64,000 nt of DNA, from assembly GCA_034666985.1 (NCBI GenBank), contig JAXDKS010000060.1:1-64000 (forward strand), in the 5' to 3' direction. The position numbers and the translations under genes are program-made. The notes under the pieces were generated by a model. It did no database searches and was not told where the DNA came from. It worked only from the letters and a program-made list of their open reading frames with translations. Origin of the DNA: DATARR01 sp034666985 (GTDB lineage Bacteria > Acidobacteriota > Thermoanaerobaculia > Multivoradales > UBA5704). Below, one piece after another: positions 45,339-54,130 of this stretch (position 1 is the stretch's first letter; each line of letters starts with the position of its first letter).

Positions 45339-46606
45339 CCGGGCCCTCCATCGGCAGCGTGGGCCTCCCCTGCATCCCGGGCTCGCAGGCGCGTCCCCTC
45401 CGCGAGCCCCGACTCCACCACGCACTCCAGGGCCCCGCACGCCCCGAGCTTCACCGGCGCGGCGCCGCCGCTCGCGAGCAGGGCCCGCGGCGTATTGGCC
45501 GAGACGTCCAGGGCCGCCCGTGGCACCAGCAGCGCGCCCTTCACCTCCGGCCCCAGCACCTCCACCCGCACTGACATGCCGGGGCGCATCCGCTGCGCGT
45601 CCGAACGGTCGAGCTTGACGCGCACCGGGAAGGAGCGCAGCAGCGGGCTGCGGCGGGACTCCCGGGCCACCGGCGAGACGTCCTCGATACGCCCCTTGTA
45701 GACCCGGTCGGGATAGGCGTCCAGGGTGCAGAGCACCTCCAGGCCGGGCTGGATGCGGCCGTCGTCCACGTCCGAGAGGCTGGCCTGGACGAGCATCGAG
45801 GAGAGGTCCGGCAGGGTGGCCACCGTCATCCCCACCCACACCGTGTCGCCCACCTGGAGCTTGCGCCCCTCCCAGGGGTGATCGCCCACCAGGACCATGC
45901 CGGCCCGCGGGGCGCGCAGGGTGAGAGCGTCGATGGCCTCCTCGGCGTTGTGGATCTCGCGCCGCGACTTCTCGAGCGAGATCTTCTTCACCGCCACCTC
46001 GGAGGCGCTCCCCCGGGTGGCGGCGTCGAGGTCCTCCTGAGCCTTGGCGAGCTCGGTCTCGGCGCGCTTCAGGGCGAGCTGGCGGTCCTGGTACTCGCGC
46101 AGGGCGAGGAGGTCCTTCGGCACCCCGGCGGCGATGCGGGCCTTCTCCAGCTCGGTGCGCGCCTTCTCCACCGCGAACTGCTTGTCGGCGGTGGTGGTCC
46201 GGGTCTCGGCGGAGGTGCGCTCGAGCTCGCTGCCGGCGTCGGAGGCGGAGAGGCGCTTCTCCTCGAGATCGGAGGAGAACTGGGAGTTGTCGAACTCCAC
46301 GACCCGATCGCCGGCGTTCACCCGGGCGCCGTCCTCGGCCAGCCAGCGGATCTGGAGCTGGAACGCGTTGGTGCGCGGCACCGACAGCGGATCGCCCCGC
46401 TCGGCTTCCAGCTCGCCGCTGAGGAGCAGCCGCTGGCGGAAGGTCCCGCGATGAGCCACCAGCCCACCCCGCGACGATGGATCCCGAGATGATGGATCCC
46501 CCGATCCCTGGGCCTCGGCGCGCGCACCCTCCCCGGAGCACCCCACGAGGGGTGCCGCGAGGGCCAAGCCGAGGAGCAACACCGGGAGCGGTCTCAATTC
46601 CACCAT
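45335..46606 (-). CDS. HlyD-type adaptor lipoprotein, first of three
   Basis: A 423-residue adaptor that, unlike its two paralogues, begins with a lipoprotein signal (LPVLLLGLALAAPLVGC, lipobox L-V-G-C), so it is lipid-anchored. It has a coiled-coil hairpin (about residues 105-225, EEKRLSASDAGSELER...KKISLEKSRREIHNAEEAIDAL) and a return strand LRAPRAGMVLVGDHPWEGRKLQVGDTVWVGMTVATLPD. AAGGA lies directly against ATG 46606, so a GTG or TTG a few codons later (46603 or 46597) could be the real start. It heads the four-gene overlapping cluster. Confidence 0.85.
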   Translation of the reverse strand: MVELRPLPVLLLGLALAAPLVGCSGEGARAEAQGSGDPSSRDPSSRGGLVAHRGTFRQRLLLSGELEAERGDPLSVPRTNAFQLQIRWLAEDGARVNAGDRVVEFDNSQFSSDLEEKRLSASDAGSELERTSAETRTTTADKQFAVEKARTELEKARIAAGVPKDLLALREYQDRQLALKRAETELAKAQEDLDAATRGSASEVAVKKISLEKSRREIHNAEEAIDALTLRAPRAGMVLVGDHPWEGRKLQVGDTVWVGMTVATLPDLSSMLVQASLSDVDDGRIQPGLEVLCTLDAYPDRVYKGRIEDVSPVARESRRSPLLRSFPVRVKLDRSDAQRMRPGMSVRVEVLGPEVKGALLVPRAALDVSANTPRALLASGGAAPVKLGACGALECVVESGLAEGTRLRARDAGEAHAADGGPG

Positions 46607-46661
46607 TCCTTCAATAACGTATACGGCAGGCGAGAGTTTCCCGTCTACCCCCAATCCTCTC

Positions 46662-47291
46662 CTACCGTCCCGGGGACGGGGCCGGCGTGGCGCCGCCGAA
46701 GTCCACCCTGGGCGCGGTCTCGGCGCCGGCCTGGGCCTGGAAGTACGGCTTCGGGTGGAAGCCGAACAGCGACGCGAAGAGCGCCGCCGGGAACTTGCGG
46801 ACGCGGGTGTTGAAGTCCTGCGCCACCTGGTTGAACGAGCGGCGCTCGACGGCGATGCGGTTCTCCGTCCCCTCGAGCTGCGTCATCAGGTCGCGGAAGG
46901 CGGCCACGGCCTTGAGGTCGGGGTAGCGCTCCACCACCACCATCAGGCGGGAGAGAGCCGAGGAGAGGCCGTCCTGGGCCTGCTGGAACTGCTGGAACTT
47001 CTGGGGATCGTTGAGGATCTCCTGCGTCGCCTGGGGGCTGATCTGGCCCACCCGGCTGCGCGCCTCGATCACCTGGTTCAGCGTCGTCTGCTCGAAGTTG
47101 GCGGCGCCCTTGACGCTCGCCACCAGGTTGGGGATCAGATCCGCCCGCCGCTGGTAGACGTTCTGCACCTGTCCCCACTGCGCCTCCACCGCCTGCTCGG
47201 AGGTCACCAGGCCGTTGTAGGTGCCCATGGCGAACAGCCCGACGATCACGACCGCCGCGATGGCGGCGATCAGGCAACCCATCTTCTTCAT
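46662..47291 (-). CDS. LemA family protein
   Basis: A 209-residue protein with one N-terminal membrane helix (GCLIAAIAAVVIVGLFAM) and then the LemA helical bundle: YNGLVTSEQAVEAQWGQVQNVYQRRADLIPNLVASVKG is the family signature, with FRDLMTQLEGTENRIAVERRSFNQVAQDFNTRVRKFP as the second conserved part. The C-terminal tail after FGFHPKPYF is variable. LemA proteins are of unknown function and often neighbour a TPM-domain or peptidase gene, not seen here. ATG 47291 follows AAGGAGAG. It precedes the adaptor cluster on the same strand, 55 nt away. Confidence 0.92.
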   Translation of the reverse strand: MKKMGCLIAAIAAVVIVGLFAMGTYNGLVTSEQAVEAQWGQVQNVYQRRADLIPNLVASVKGAANFEQTTLNQVIEARSRVGQISPQATQEILNDPQKFQQFQQAQDGLSSALSRLMVVVERYPDLKAVAAFRDLMTQLEGTENRIAVERRSFNQVAQDFNTRVRKFPAALFASLFGFHPKPYFQAQAGAETAPRVDFGGATPAPSPGR

Positions 47292-47365
47292 CGCTCTCTC
47301 CTTCTGGCGCCGGACGGGCGCAGGGGGGATCATATCTCCGATGAGCCCGTGCTAGATTCCTTCCG

Positions 47366-48160
47366 ATGCGGCCCTACCTGGACCTGCTCCGGCACATCCT
47401 GGACCACGGCGTCCAGAAGACCGACCGCACGGGCACGGGGACGCTCTCCGTCTTCGGCCACCAGATGCGGTTCGACCTCGCCGCGGGCTTCCCCCTGCTC
47501 ACCACCAAGAAGCTCCACCTGCGCTCCATCCTCTATGAGCTGCTCTGGTTCCTGCGCGGCGACACCAACGTCGGCTACCTGCACGAGCACGGGGTGACCA
47601 TCTGGGACGAGTGGGCGGACGAGAACGGCGACCTCGGACCCATCTACGGCGCCCAGTGGCGCTCCTGGCCCACGCCGGACGGCGGCCACGTCGACCAGAT
47701 CGCGCGGGTGGTGGAGCAGATCAGGGCCAACCCGGACTCGCGGCGCCATATCGTCTCCGCCTGGAACGTGGGCGAGCTCGACGAGATGGCCCTCCCCCCC
47801 TGCCACGCCCTGTTCCAGTTCTGGGTCGGCGAGGGGCGCCTCTCCTGCCAGCTCTACCAGCGCAGCGCCGACGTCTTCCTGGGCGTGCCGTTCAACATCG
47901 CCTCCTATGCCTTGCTGACCCTGATGGTGGCCCAGGTCTGCGGTCTCGCCCCCGGCGACTTCGTCCACACCCTGGGCGACGCCCACCTCTATCTCAACCA
48001 CCTGGAGCAGGCCCGGCTGCAGCTCGGCCGCGAGCCCCGGCCACTGCCCGCGATGACCCTCAACCCGGAGCGGACGTCCCTCTTCGATTTCGTCTACGAG
48101 GACTTCACCCTCTCCGGCTACGATCCCCACCCCGCGATCAAGGCGCCCATTGCCGTATGA
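47366..48160 (+). CDS. thyA: Thymidylate synthase
   Basis: A 264-residue enzyme, identical in length to E. coli ThyA. It methylates dUMP to dTMP using 5,10-methylenetetrahydrofolate. Catalytic Cys146 is in LPPCHALFQFWV, the folate/dUMP arginines in DRTGTGTLSVFG and DSRRHIVSAWN, and the SADVFLGVPFNIASYA and YDPHPAIKAPIAV ends are normal. folA follows after 7 nt, the classic pairing, since ThyA turns folate into dihydrofolate. It is divergent from lemA. Confidence 0.97.
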   Translation: MRPYLDLLRHILDHGVQKTDRTGTGTLSVFGHQMRFDLAAGFPLLTTKKLHLRSILYELLWFLRGDTNVGYLHEHGVTIWDEWADENGDLGPIYGAQWRSWPTPDGGHVDQIARVVEQIRANPDSRRHIVSAWNVGELDEMALPPCHALFQFWVGEGRLSCQLYQRSADVFLGVPFNIASYALLTLMVAQVCGLAPGDFVHTLGDAHLYLNHLEQARLQLGREPRPLPAMTLNPERTSLFDFVYEDFTLSGYDPHPAIKAPIAV

Positions 48161-48167
48161 GGGGCGT

Positions 48168-48680
48168 ATGAGGATCACCCTGATCGCGGCCATGGGAGCC
48201 AACCGCAGCATCGGCCTCAACGGCGGCCTCCCCTGGCGGCTGCCGGCCGACCTGAAGCGCTTCAAGGCGCTGACCCACGGCCACCCCATGATCATGGGGC
48301 GGAAGACCTTCGACTCGATCGGCGGCGCGCCGCTGCCCGGCCGCTGGACCGTGGTGCTCACCCGCGACCGGAGCTGGTCCGCCCCCGGCGTCGAGGTGGC
48401 CCATACGCTCGACGAGGCGCTGGCCCTGGCGGCGGCCACGGGCGACGACGAGGTCTTCGTGGCCGGCGGCGAGGACGTCTTCCGCCTGGCCCTCGACCGG
48501 GCGGACCGCATCCAACTGACCCGGATCGACCGGGACTTCCCCGGCGACACCTTCTTCCCGGAATTCGACGAGTCCGAGTGGCAGGTGGTGGAGCGGGAGA
48601 ATCATGCTCCCTTGGGTGGCCCTTCAGACGAGGCGCCGTTCTCCTACAGTTTCCTGGTGCTGGACCGCAGGAAGGATTGA
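48168..48680 (+). CDS. folA: Dihydrofolate reductase
   Basis: A 170-residue NADPH-dependent enzyme regenerating tetrahydrofolate after ThyA. It has ITLIAAMGANRSIGLNGGLPWRLPADLKRFKALT (active-site Trp and Asp in PWRLPADLK), the cofactor loop HPMIMGRKTFDSIG and the VFVAGGEDVFRLAL glycine pair. The ATG at 48168 follows GAGGGG. The gene is tightly placed between thyA and a GerMN lipoprotein. Confidence 0.95.
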   Translation: MRITLIAAMGANRSIGLNGGLPWRLPADLKRFKALTHGHPMIMGRKTFDSIGGAPLPGRWTVVLTRDRSWSAPGVEVAHTLDEALALAAATGDDEVFVAGGEDVFRLALDRADRIQLTRIDRDFPGDTFFPEFDESEWQVVERENHAPLGGPSDEAPFSYSFLVLDRRKD

Positions 48681-48686
48681 CGATCG

Positions 48687-49208
48687 ATGAATACGCGACC
48701 GCTGCGCTGGCTGCTGCCGGCCGTGCTCCTGGCCGGCCTGACCTGCTGCGCCCGTTCCAACTCCGCCCAGGGCCTCGACGCCGGCACCCGCACCAGCAAG
48801 GTGCGCGTCTTCGTCATCGCCCTCAATGACTCCCCCAAGGACGGCGGAGCCACCGGCCGGGCCGTGGGCTGCGGCGACAGCGCCGTGCCCCTGGAGATCG
48901 ACCTGCCGAGCCCGCAACCCGCCCTCCAGGGGGCGCTCACCGCCCTGCTCTCCCTGGACGAGCGCCCGCAGGCCCGGGGCTTGTACAACGCCCTTGCCCA
49001 CTCGCCCCTCAAGCTCGACCGCATCGACCGCTCGGGGCCGGAGGTGCGCGTCTACCTCACGGGCTACGTGGAGCTGGGCGGCGAGTGCGACAGCCCGCGC
49101 GTCCTCGCCCAGCTCACCGAGACGGCGCTGCAGTTCCAGGACGTCCAGCGCGCCCAGTTCTTCCTCGACGGCAAGCCGCTGCGAGAGTTGCTGTCCGGCA
49201 AGGGCTGA
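48687..49208 (+). CDS. GerMN-domain lipoprotein
   Basis: A 173-residue exported lipoprotein: signal RWLLPAVLLAGLTCC with lipobox-like L-T-C. A GerMN-like domain covers about residues 35-165: VRVFVIALND, a Cys pair in AVGCGD and GGECDSP, LEIDLPSPQPALQGALTALLSL, and VRVYLTGYVELGGECDSPRVLAQLTETALQF. GerMN domains occur in spore germination proteins but also in many non-sporulating bacteria, where the role is unclear. It starts 6 nt after folA and is probably its operon partner. Confidence 0.75.
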   Translation: MNTRPLRWLLPAVLLAGLTCCARSNSAQGLDAGTRTSKVRVFVIALNDSPKDGGATGRAVGCGDSAVPLEIDLPSPQPALQGALTALLSLDERPQARGLYNALAHSPLKLDRIDRSGPEVRVYLTGYVELGGECDSPRVLAQLTETALQFQDVQRAQFFLDGKPLRELLSGKG

Positions 49209-49582
49209 AGGGAAATGCACAAAAGCCGGCTGTGGTGCACGCAGCCGGCGGGGGGTCGCAAACGGGAGTCTACGTCACGGGGACCGGCAGCTCCTTCATG
49301 ATGATTGGGAAGCCTTCAAGGCCCCCCGCTGGGAGATGGAACGAACAGCGTTCCACAATCCCCTCACGGAGCTGAAAAAAGACGCCGCCGGCCGCGGCGT
49401 GCGCCACGGCCGGCGACGCGTAAAAGGGGTGGAGAGAGAGTTTCCTCTCGCACCTCGGGGGAACTGGGGGAAGCTCTTCGGCGGTCAGGTCCGGGGACCG
49501 GACGATCCCCGGCGCACGATGTCTGAAGTGCGGCAGCCGACGAAAAGCGGGACAACGAAAGCGGGACAACGAAAATTCTGGA
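49209..49582. other. Intergenic stretch with hairpin and tandem 14-mers
   Basis: No gene is visible between the GerMN lipoprotein and the epimerase stop. The stretch holds a hairpin (GCCGGCTG at 49225-49232 with CAGCCGGC at 49242-49249), a probable terminator for thyA-folA-GerMN. Near the other end it carries two head-to-tail copies of GCGGGACAACGAAA (49547-49574). The rest is low in conserved features. Confidence 0.55.
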
Positions 49583-50533
49583 TCAGGCGGCGGCCTTCTC
49601 CCGGAACCACGACGCCGTGCGCGCCAGTCCCTCGGCGAGGGAGAGGGGCGGGGGCACTCCCAGGTCCCGATGCAGGCGGCTGGCGTCGATCACCGAGCGG
49701 CGCTGCTCGCCCGGCTTGCCGGGACCGTGCCCGGCTTTCAAGGGTGAGCCCACGGCGCGGGCCAGCTCGTCGTAGAGCTCGACGACGTTGGTCTCGATCC
49801 CCGTCCCCACGTTGTAGACGTTGAAGCCGGGCTTCCCCACCACCGCGAGGTTGGCGCGCACCACGTCGGAGACGTGGACGTAGTCCCGGGTCTGCAGGCC
49901 GTCGCCGTTGATGGTGGGCGCTTGGCCCACGAGCAGGCGGTTGAGGAAGATGGCGACCACCCCGGCCTCGCCGTGGGGGTTCTGCCGCTCGCCGTAGACG
50001 TTCGCGTAGCGCATGCAGGCGACGTCGAGCCCATAGGTGACGTGGTAGAAGTAGAGGTAGCGCTCGAACGCCAGCTTGGAGACGCCATAGGGGGAGAGCG
50101 GCCGGGCCGGGTGGTCCTCGGTGGCCGGGAAGAAGTCCTGCTCGCCGTAGATCGCGCCGCCGGTGGAGGCGAAGAGGATCTGGCGCACGCCGCCATGGCG
50201 GGCCGCCTCCGCCAGGTTGAGGCTGCCGAGGACGTTGACATCGGCGTCGAAGACCGGGTCCTCGACCGACCGCCGCACGTCCATCTGCGCGGCGTGATGG
50301 ACGAGGACGTCCACCCCGGCCTCGCGCACCAGGGCGGCGGCCTCTTTCGAGCGGATGTCCAGCACGTGCAGCTCGGCGCCCTGGGGGACGTTCTCCCGCC
50401 GGCCGCCGGAGAGGTTGTCGATCACCAGCACCCGGTCGCCCCGGGCGAGGAACGCGTCGGCCAGATGGGAGCCGATGAACCCGGCTCCGCCCGTGATGCA
50501 GATGGTTTGCTTTCCCTGGATGTCTTTTTTCAT
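49583..50533 (-). CDS. NAD-dependent nucleotide-sugar epimerase/dehydratase
   Basis: A 316-residue extended short-chain dehydrogenase with the Rossmann start TICITGGAGFIGSHLADAFLARGDRVLVIDNLSGG, the catalytic YGVSKLAFERY (Y-x-x-x-K), FASTGGAIYGE and RYANVYGERQNPHGEAGVVAIF. The pattern is that of UDP-glucose/UDP-GlcNAc 4-epimerases of the GalE/WbpP-like group; the exact sugar is not predictable. It follows the HTH-TPR regulator gene by 60 nt on the same strand, so the two may be co-transcribed. Confidence 0.9.
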   Translation of the reverse strand: MKKDIQGKQTICITGGAGFIGSHLADAFLARGDRVLVIDNLSGGRRENVPQGAELHVLDIRSKEAAALVREAGVDVLVHHAAQMDVRRSVEDPVFDADVNVLGSLNLAEAARHGGVRQILFASTGGAIYGEQDFFPATEDHPARPLSPYGVSKLAFERYLYFYHVTYGLDVACMRYANVYGERQNPHGEAGVVAIFLNRLLVGQAPTINGDGLQTRDYVHVSDVVRANLAVVGKPGFNVYNVGTGIETNVVELYDELARAVGSPLKAGHGPGKPGEQRRSVIDASRLHRDLGVPPPLSLAEGLARTASWFREKAAA

Positions 50534-50593
50534 GGCGCCGGAGCTTATAGCAAGGGTCGGGCCAGCCCCAGAGCCGCGCCTGGCCGCGCCCCC

Positions 50594-51964
50594 TCACCCT
50601 GCCCGGCTCAGCTCCTTCAGCCATCCGCGGGTCAGCTCCACGGTGATGGTCTCCTGCTGGACGGCCTTGCGGAAGAGATCGACGCACGCCAGGGTCTCGC
50701 GGGCCACGTGCTGGGCGGCAAAGATCGGGCCCAACTCGGCGACGATCGTCCGCACCTCCGCGCTCCTCCCATCCTCCAGATAGAGCACCGCCAGCTCCAG
50801 GGTGGCCACCGCCGCGTCGTAGGCGATCTCCCGCGAGAGGAATTCCCGGCGAACGCGGTCGAGAATCTCCTCGGCCTCGGCTCGCCGGCCGAAGCCGGCC
50901 TCGATTTTCGATTGCAACCACAGCACGCGAACGCTGTCGAGTGGGCGGCCGCCCGACTCTGCCATGGCCTGCACCTCGGGCAGCCTCTCCGCGGCTTCCT
51001 CGTAGCGCTGAAGATGGCAGAGGTTGACGATGCGATTGAATTCCAGCACACAGAGAAGCCGCGGCTCGCGGGCGGCATCGATTTGCGCTTCGGCCTCATG
51101 AAGTGTGGCGAGGGCCTGCTCGGGCTCGCCCTGCTGTTCGAGTGTGAATGCCTTGTTGAGAAGGATGCGACCTGCAGCTTGGGGCGGGGCGAGGGCGAGG
51201 GCCCGGTCGTGCAGCTTCACAGCATCGGCGAAGTGCCCTTGGTGTCTGCGGAGCGACGCCTGCCGGTCCGGCAGGCGCCAGGCCGCGAGGGGGATGGGCG
51301 TGGTGCCGGTCCAGGCCGCCAAAAGCTTTTCGGAGCGCGCGAAGGCCGCCTCCGAGCCAGGCAGCGTGCCCCCCACCCGCCGGGCATTGGCGAGGAAGAT
51401 CCAACAGTAACCTTCGAGCTTCTGTCGCCGCCCCCCTTTTCCCGGCGCTCGCTCGGCAGCGCGCAGGGCCAACTCGGCGAGCTTCAGGGCCCGCTCCGCC
51501 TCGCCGGCCGCGACGGCTTCGCTCTCGTGGCAGAGCTGCTCCACGAAACGCCAGGTCTTTGCCTCCCAGGACTCCTCAACGGAGGAGGTTTCAGTTGAAG
51601 GTCCGTGCATCTCCACGAGGAGGGCCGCGAGCACGGCCCGGCGGGCATCGGCCAGCACGCCCTCAAGTGCCTCCACGGACCCTTCGAGGTCCGCAAAAAG
51701 CCCGGCGGTGAAGCCGCTCAGGGCGGCGCGGCCGGCGCGGACCGCCGGCAGGTTGCACGCCTCGACCAGCTCGAGCGGCAGCCGCGAGCCCTCCACGATC
51801 TGCTCGTAGCTCTTGCGCGGCATCCGCCAGCCCTTCTCGTAGCGCCGCACCGAGCTGGGGTCGAGGCCGGCCTCCTCCGCCAGCTCTTCCTTGGTCCAGC
51901 CGTGGTAGGCCCGCAGGTGCGGCAGGAGCACCTTCTGGTCCTCCGGATCCATGGGATCTTTCAT
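50594..51964 (-). CDS. HTH-XRE/TPR regulator 1
   Basis: A 456-residue protein: an N-terminal Xre-type helix-turn-helix (about residues 10-60, YHGWTKEELAEEAGLDPSSVRRYEKGWRMP) followed by about 350 residues of helical TPR-like repeats (for example CWIFLANARRVGGTLPGSEAAFARSEKL; AVKLHDRALALAPPQAAGRILLNKAFTLEQQGEPEQALATLHEAEAQI). This domain order is that of the RRNPP/Rgg-PlcR class, where TPRs bind a small peptide, though such sensing is unproven outside Firmicutes. ATG 51964 has a good GGAGGAGGCGAGG site. It is divergent from the exported Cys-repeat protein and strongly paralogous to regulator 2. Confidence 0.85.
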   Translation of the reverse strand: MKDPMDPEDQKVLLPHLRAYHGWTKEELAEEAGLDPSSVRRYEKGWRMPRKSYEQIVEGSRLPLELVEACNLPAVRAGRAALSGFTAGLFADLEGSVEALEGVLADARRAVLAALLVEMHGPSTETSSVEESWEAKTWRFVEQLCHESEAVAAGEAERALKLAELALRAAERAPGKGGRRQKLEGYCWIFLANARRVGGTLPGSEAAFARSEKLLAAWTGTTPIPLAAWRLPDRQASLRRHQGHFADAVKLHDRALALAPPQAAGRILLNKAFTLEQQGEPEQALATLHEAEAQIDAAREPRLLCVLEFNRIVNLCHLQRYEEAAERLPEVQAMAESGGRPLDSVRVLWLQSKIEAGFGRRAEAEEILDRVRREFLSREIAYDAAVATLELAVLYLEDGRSAEVRTIVAELGPIFAAQHVARETLACVDLFRKAVQQETITVELTRGWLKELSRAG

Positions 51965-52074
51965 CCTCGCCTCCTCCGCGTGCACACTCAGCGGGCACGG
52001 CGGTCTGGTTTTCTGCACCCTTTCGTCCCGCGGCCGCTTCAGGCCGCCGGACTCACTCAGGAAAGGAGATCCCC

Positions 52075-52425
52075 ATGTCTCGAATCCCCTTGGCTCGCAG
52101 GGCCGTCATCCTGCTGCTCATCCTGGCCGTCGCCGCCCCCCTGGCGGCGGCGCCGGTCCAGCGCTCAGGTCAAGTCCGTTTCGAAGCCGCAACCCCTCTC
52201 GCCAGCCTCTGGAGCTGGCTCGCCCGCGCCTGGGCCAAGAACGGCTGCCTGATCGACCCGCACGGCCGCTGCTTGCCCGGCACCGGCGCCGCTCCGGCTC
52301 CGCCGGCTAGCACGGACAACGGGTGCGGTCTCGATCCGGGCGGCCGCTGCCAGCCGGCGGCGAGCCCTCTCCCGGCGGCGGACAACGGATGCGGCCTCGA
52401 TCCCTGGGGCCGTTGCGGGAGCTGA
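52075..52425 (+). CDS. Small exported protein with three N-G-C-x7-C repeats
   Basis: A 116-residue protein: signal peptide ARRAVILLLILAVAAPLAAA, a Trp-rich linker (LWSWLARAWAK) and three copies of an eleven-residue repeat, NGC-x2-DP-x-GRC, at residues 56-66, 82-92 and 104-114. They are separated by Pro/Ala/Thr linkers. Six cysteines in identical C-x7-C spacing suggest one disulfide or metal site per repeat. The gene has a strong AAAGGAGAT ribosome-binding site. It lies between two HTH-TPR regulator genes, divergent from one and convergent with the other. I know of no function; it could be a signal, an effector or a binding protein. Confidence 0.75.
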   Translation: MSRIPLARRAVILLLILAVAAPLAAAPVQRSGQVRFEAATPLASLWSWLARAWAKNGCLIDPHGRCLPGTGAAPAPPASTDNGCGLDPGGRCQPAASPLPAADNGCGLDPWGRCGS

Positions 52426-52471
52426 CCCAAACCGTAGACTCGGCGGGTTACCCCTGGGCCGGCCCGCCGTT

Positions 52472-53946
52472 TCACTCCTCGAAGTGGAGCCGCGGGTTGT
52501 GCTGCGCCCTTTCAAGATACCGCAGGATATGCCGCGCCAGCTCCACGGTGAGCAGCTCCGCTTCCGCCGCCTCGCAGAAGAGCCGCAGCGCCTTCTCGGC
52601 TTCCTTGTGGACGCTCTGTGCCTCGAAGATCCAGAGCGTCTGCTTTGCCAGGGCCTTGACCTCCGCGATCCGCCCCTGGCCTCGGTAGAGGACGGCCAGC
52701 TCCAGAGTCGCCCTCGCGAAGTCGTAGGCGATGTTCCGCCCGCGCAAGGCCCGCCGCACCTGCTGGAAGGCGCTTCTGCTTCTTGCTCGCGCCCGAGACC
52801 GGAGTCGATCTTGCCGCGGAGCCAGCTTAACCGGACCAGATCCAGCTCGTTGCGAAGCGCTACGGCTATCTCCACAACCTTGGGCAGCGCGGCCTCCGCC
52901 TCCAAATAGCGCCCCAAGTCACAGAGGCAAACAGTGATGTTGAAATATAAAACGCAGGGTAATCGCGGGTCGTCGCGGCCGTCCACCAGCGGCTCTGCTT
53001 TATGCAGAGCCGCGAGGGCCCGCTCGGGCTCACCCATCTGCTCCAGCGTCAACGCCTGGTTGAGCAGAATTCGTCCTTTCGCCTCCGGCGGGGCGAGCGC
53101 CAAGGCCTCGGCGTGCAATTCCAGGGCACGGCCAAACTCACCCTGAGTGCGACGCCAGGAGGCCTCGCGGTCGGGCAGGCGCCATGCAGCGAGGAGCCCT
53201 GGGTCGGCGGCGGCTCCGGCTTCCCAAAGCTGCCTCGCCTGGGCGAAGCCCTCCGCTGTTGACGGCATGTCGCCGCCCACCCGCCGGGCGTTCGCGACGA
53301 AGAGCCAGACGTAGCCTTTCAGGCGAAGCAGCCATACAGGGTCTCCGTCCGCCAGCTCGGCTGCCCGTAGGGCGAGCGCTGCCAGCTCCTGGGCCTTCTC
53401 GGCGCTGTCCGCCGCGGCCCGTTCGCTCTCGTGGCAGAGGCGCTCCGCGACCGCCCACTGATGATAGCTCCCCGAGTGCTCGACCAACTCGCGCCGCGCC
53501 CGCGGGTCCGGCTCTTCGAGGAGCCAGCGCACGAGGTCTTCGGCGCAGCGTCTGTCGCGCCGGGCGCGCGCGGCCCGCACGGATTTGACGAAGTGCTCTT
53601 CCATCACGGCCAACTCCGCCTGGGCCAGCCGGCCGGCCGCCGCGCGGATGCCGCGGCGCTCCTCGGGCGTGGGGTCCACGGGCGAGAGCGGACCCGGCTG
53701 CGGCCGGTCAGCGGCCTGGGTGATGCCGAAGAGGACGGCGCCGACCTCCTCGGGCTCATAGCCCATGACCGCAGCGAAGGCGTCCACCCGCTCACAGGAC
53801 GGGATGCGTTTGACGCCCGCTTCGTACTGGGTGACGAGCCCCGGGGTGACGCCGCTCGCGGCCGCCAGCTCCTCGACGGTCCAACCGCGCAGCCGGCGCA
53901 GCGCGGTCAGGGTGACGCTCAGCGGCGGCGGGCTGGGCTTCGGCAT
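52472..53946 (-). pseudogene. HTH-XRE/TPR regulator 2, frameshifted
   Basis: A paralogue of regulator 1. The helix-turn-helix (LRRLRGWTVEELAAASG and VTPGLVTQYEAGVKRIPS) and TPR region are intact up to about residue 390 (SWLRGKIDSGLGREQEAEA). Near 52770 the frame is lost; one base over, translation resumes as FQQVRRALRGRNIAYDFARATLELAVLYRGQG and ends with a normal C-terminus at 52472. The shifted residues match regulator 1 (VRREFLSREIAYDAAVATLELAVLYLEDG), which proves a single indel. It may be a pseudogene, an assembly error, or a two-part gene. The chosen start, ATG 53946, begins just before the HTH. Confidence 0.8.
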
Positions 53947-54130
53947 CGCTCTCCTCCTTGGGGGGCATCCATCTATATTGGTTTCCGCAAGCCCTGATTT
54001 CGTGACATCGAGAGAGATTTTGGCGGCACGCCTTCCGGAGATGTCATGAAAGCCGGACACGCCTGCGCTCCGGCTGGGACCTTGCGCCGGGACGTGCTCG
54101 CGGAGTCAAAAAGCTGCGTAGCCTCTGGGC

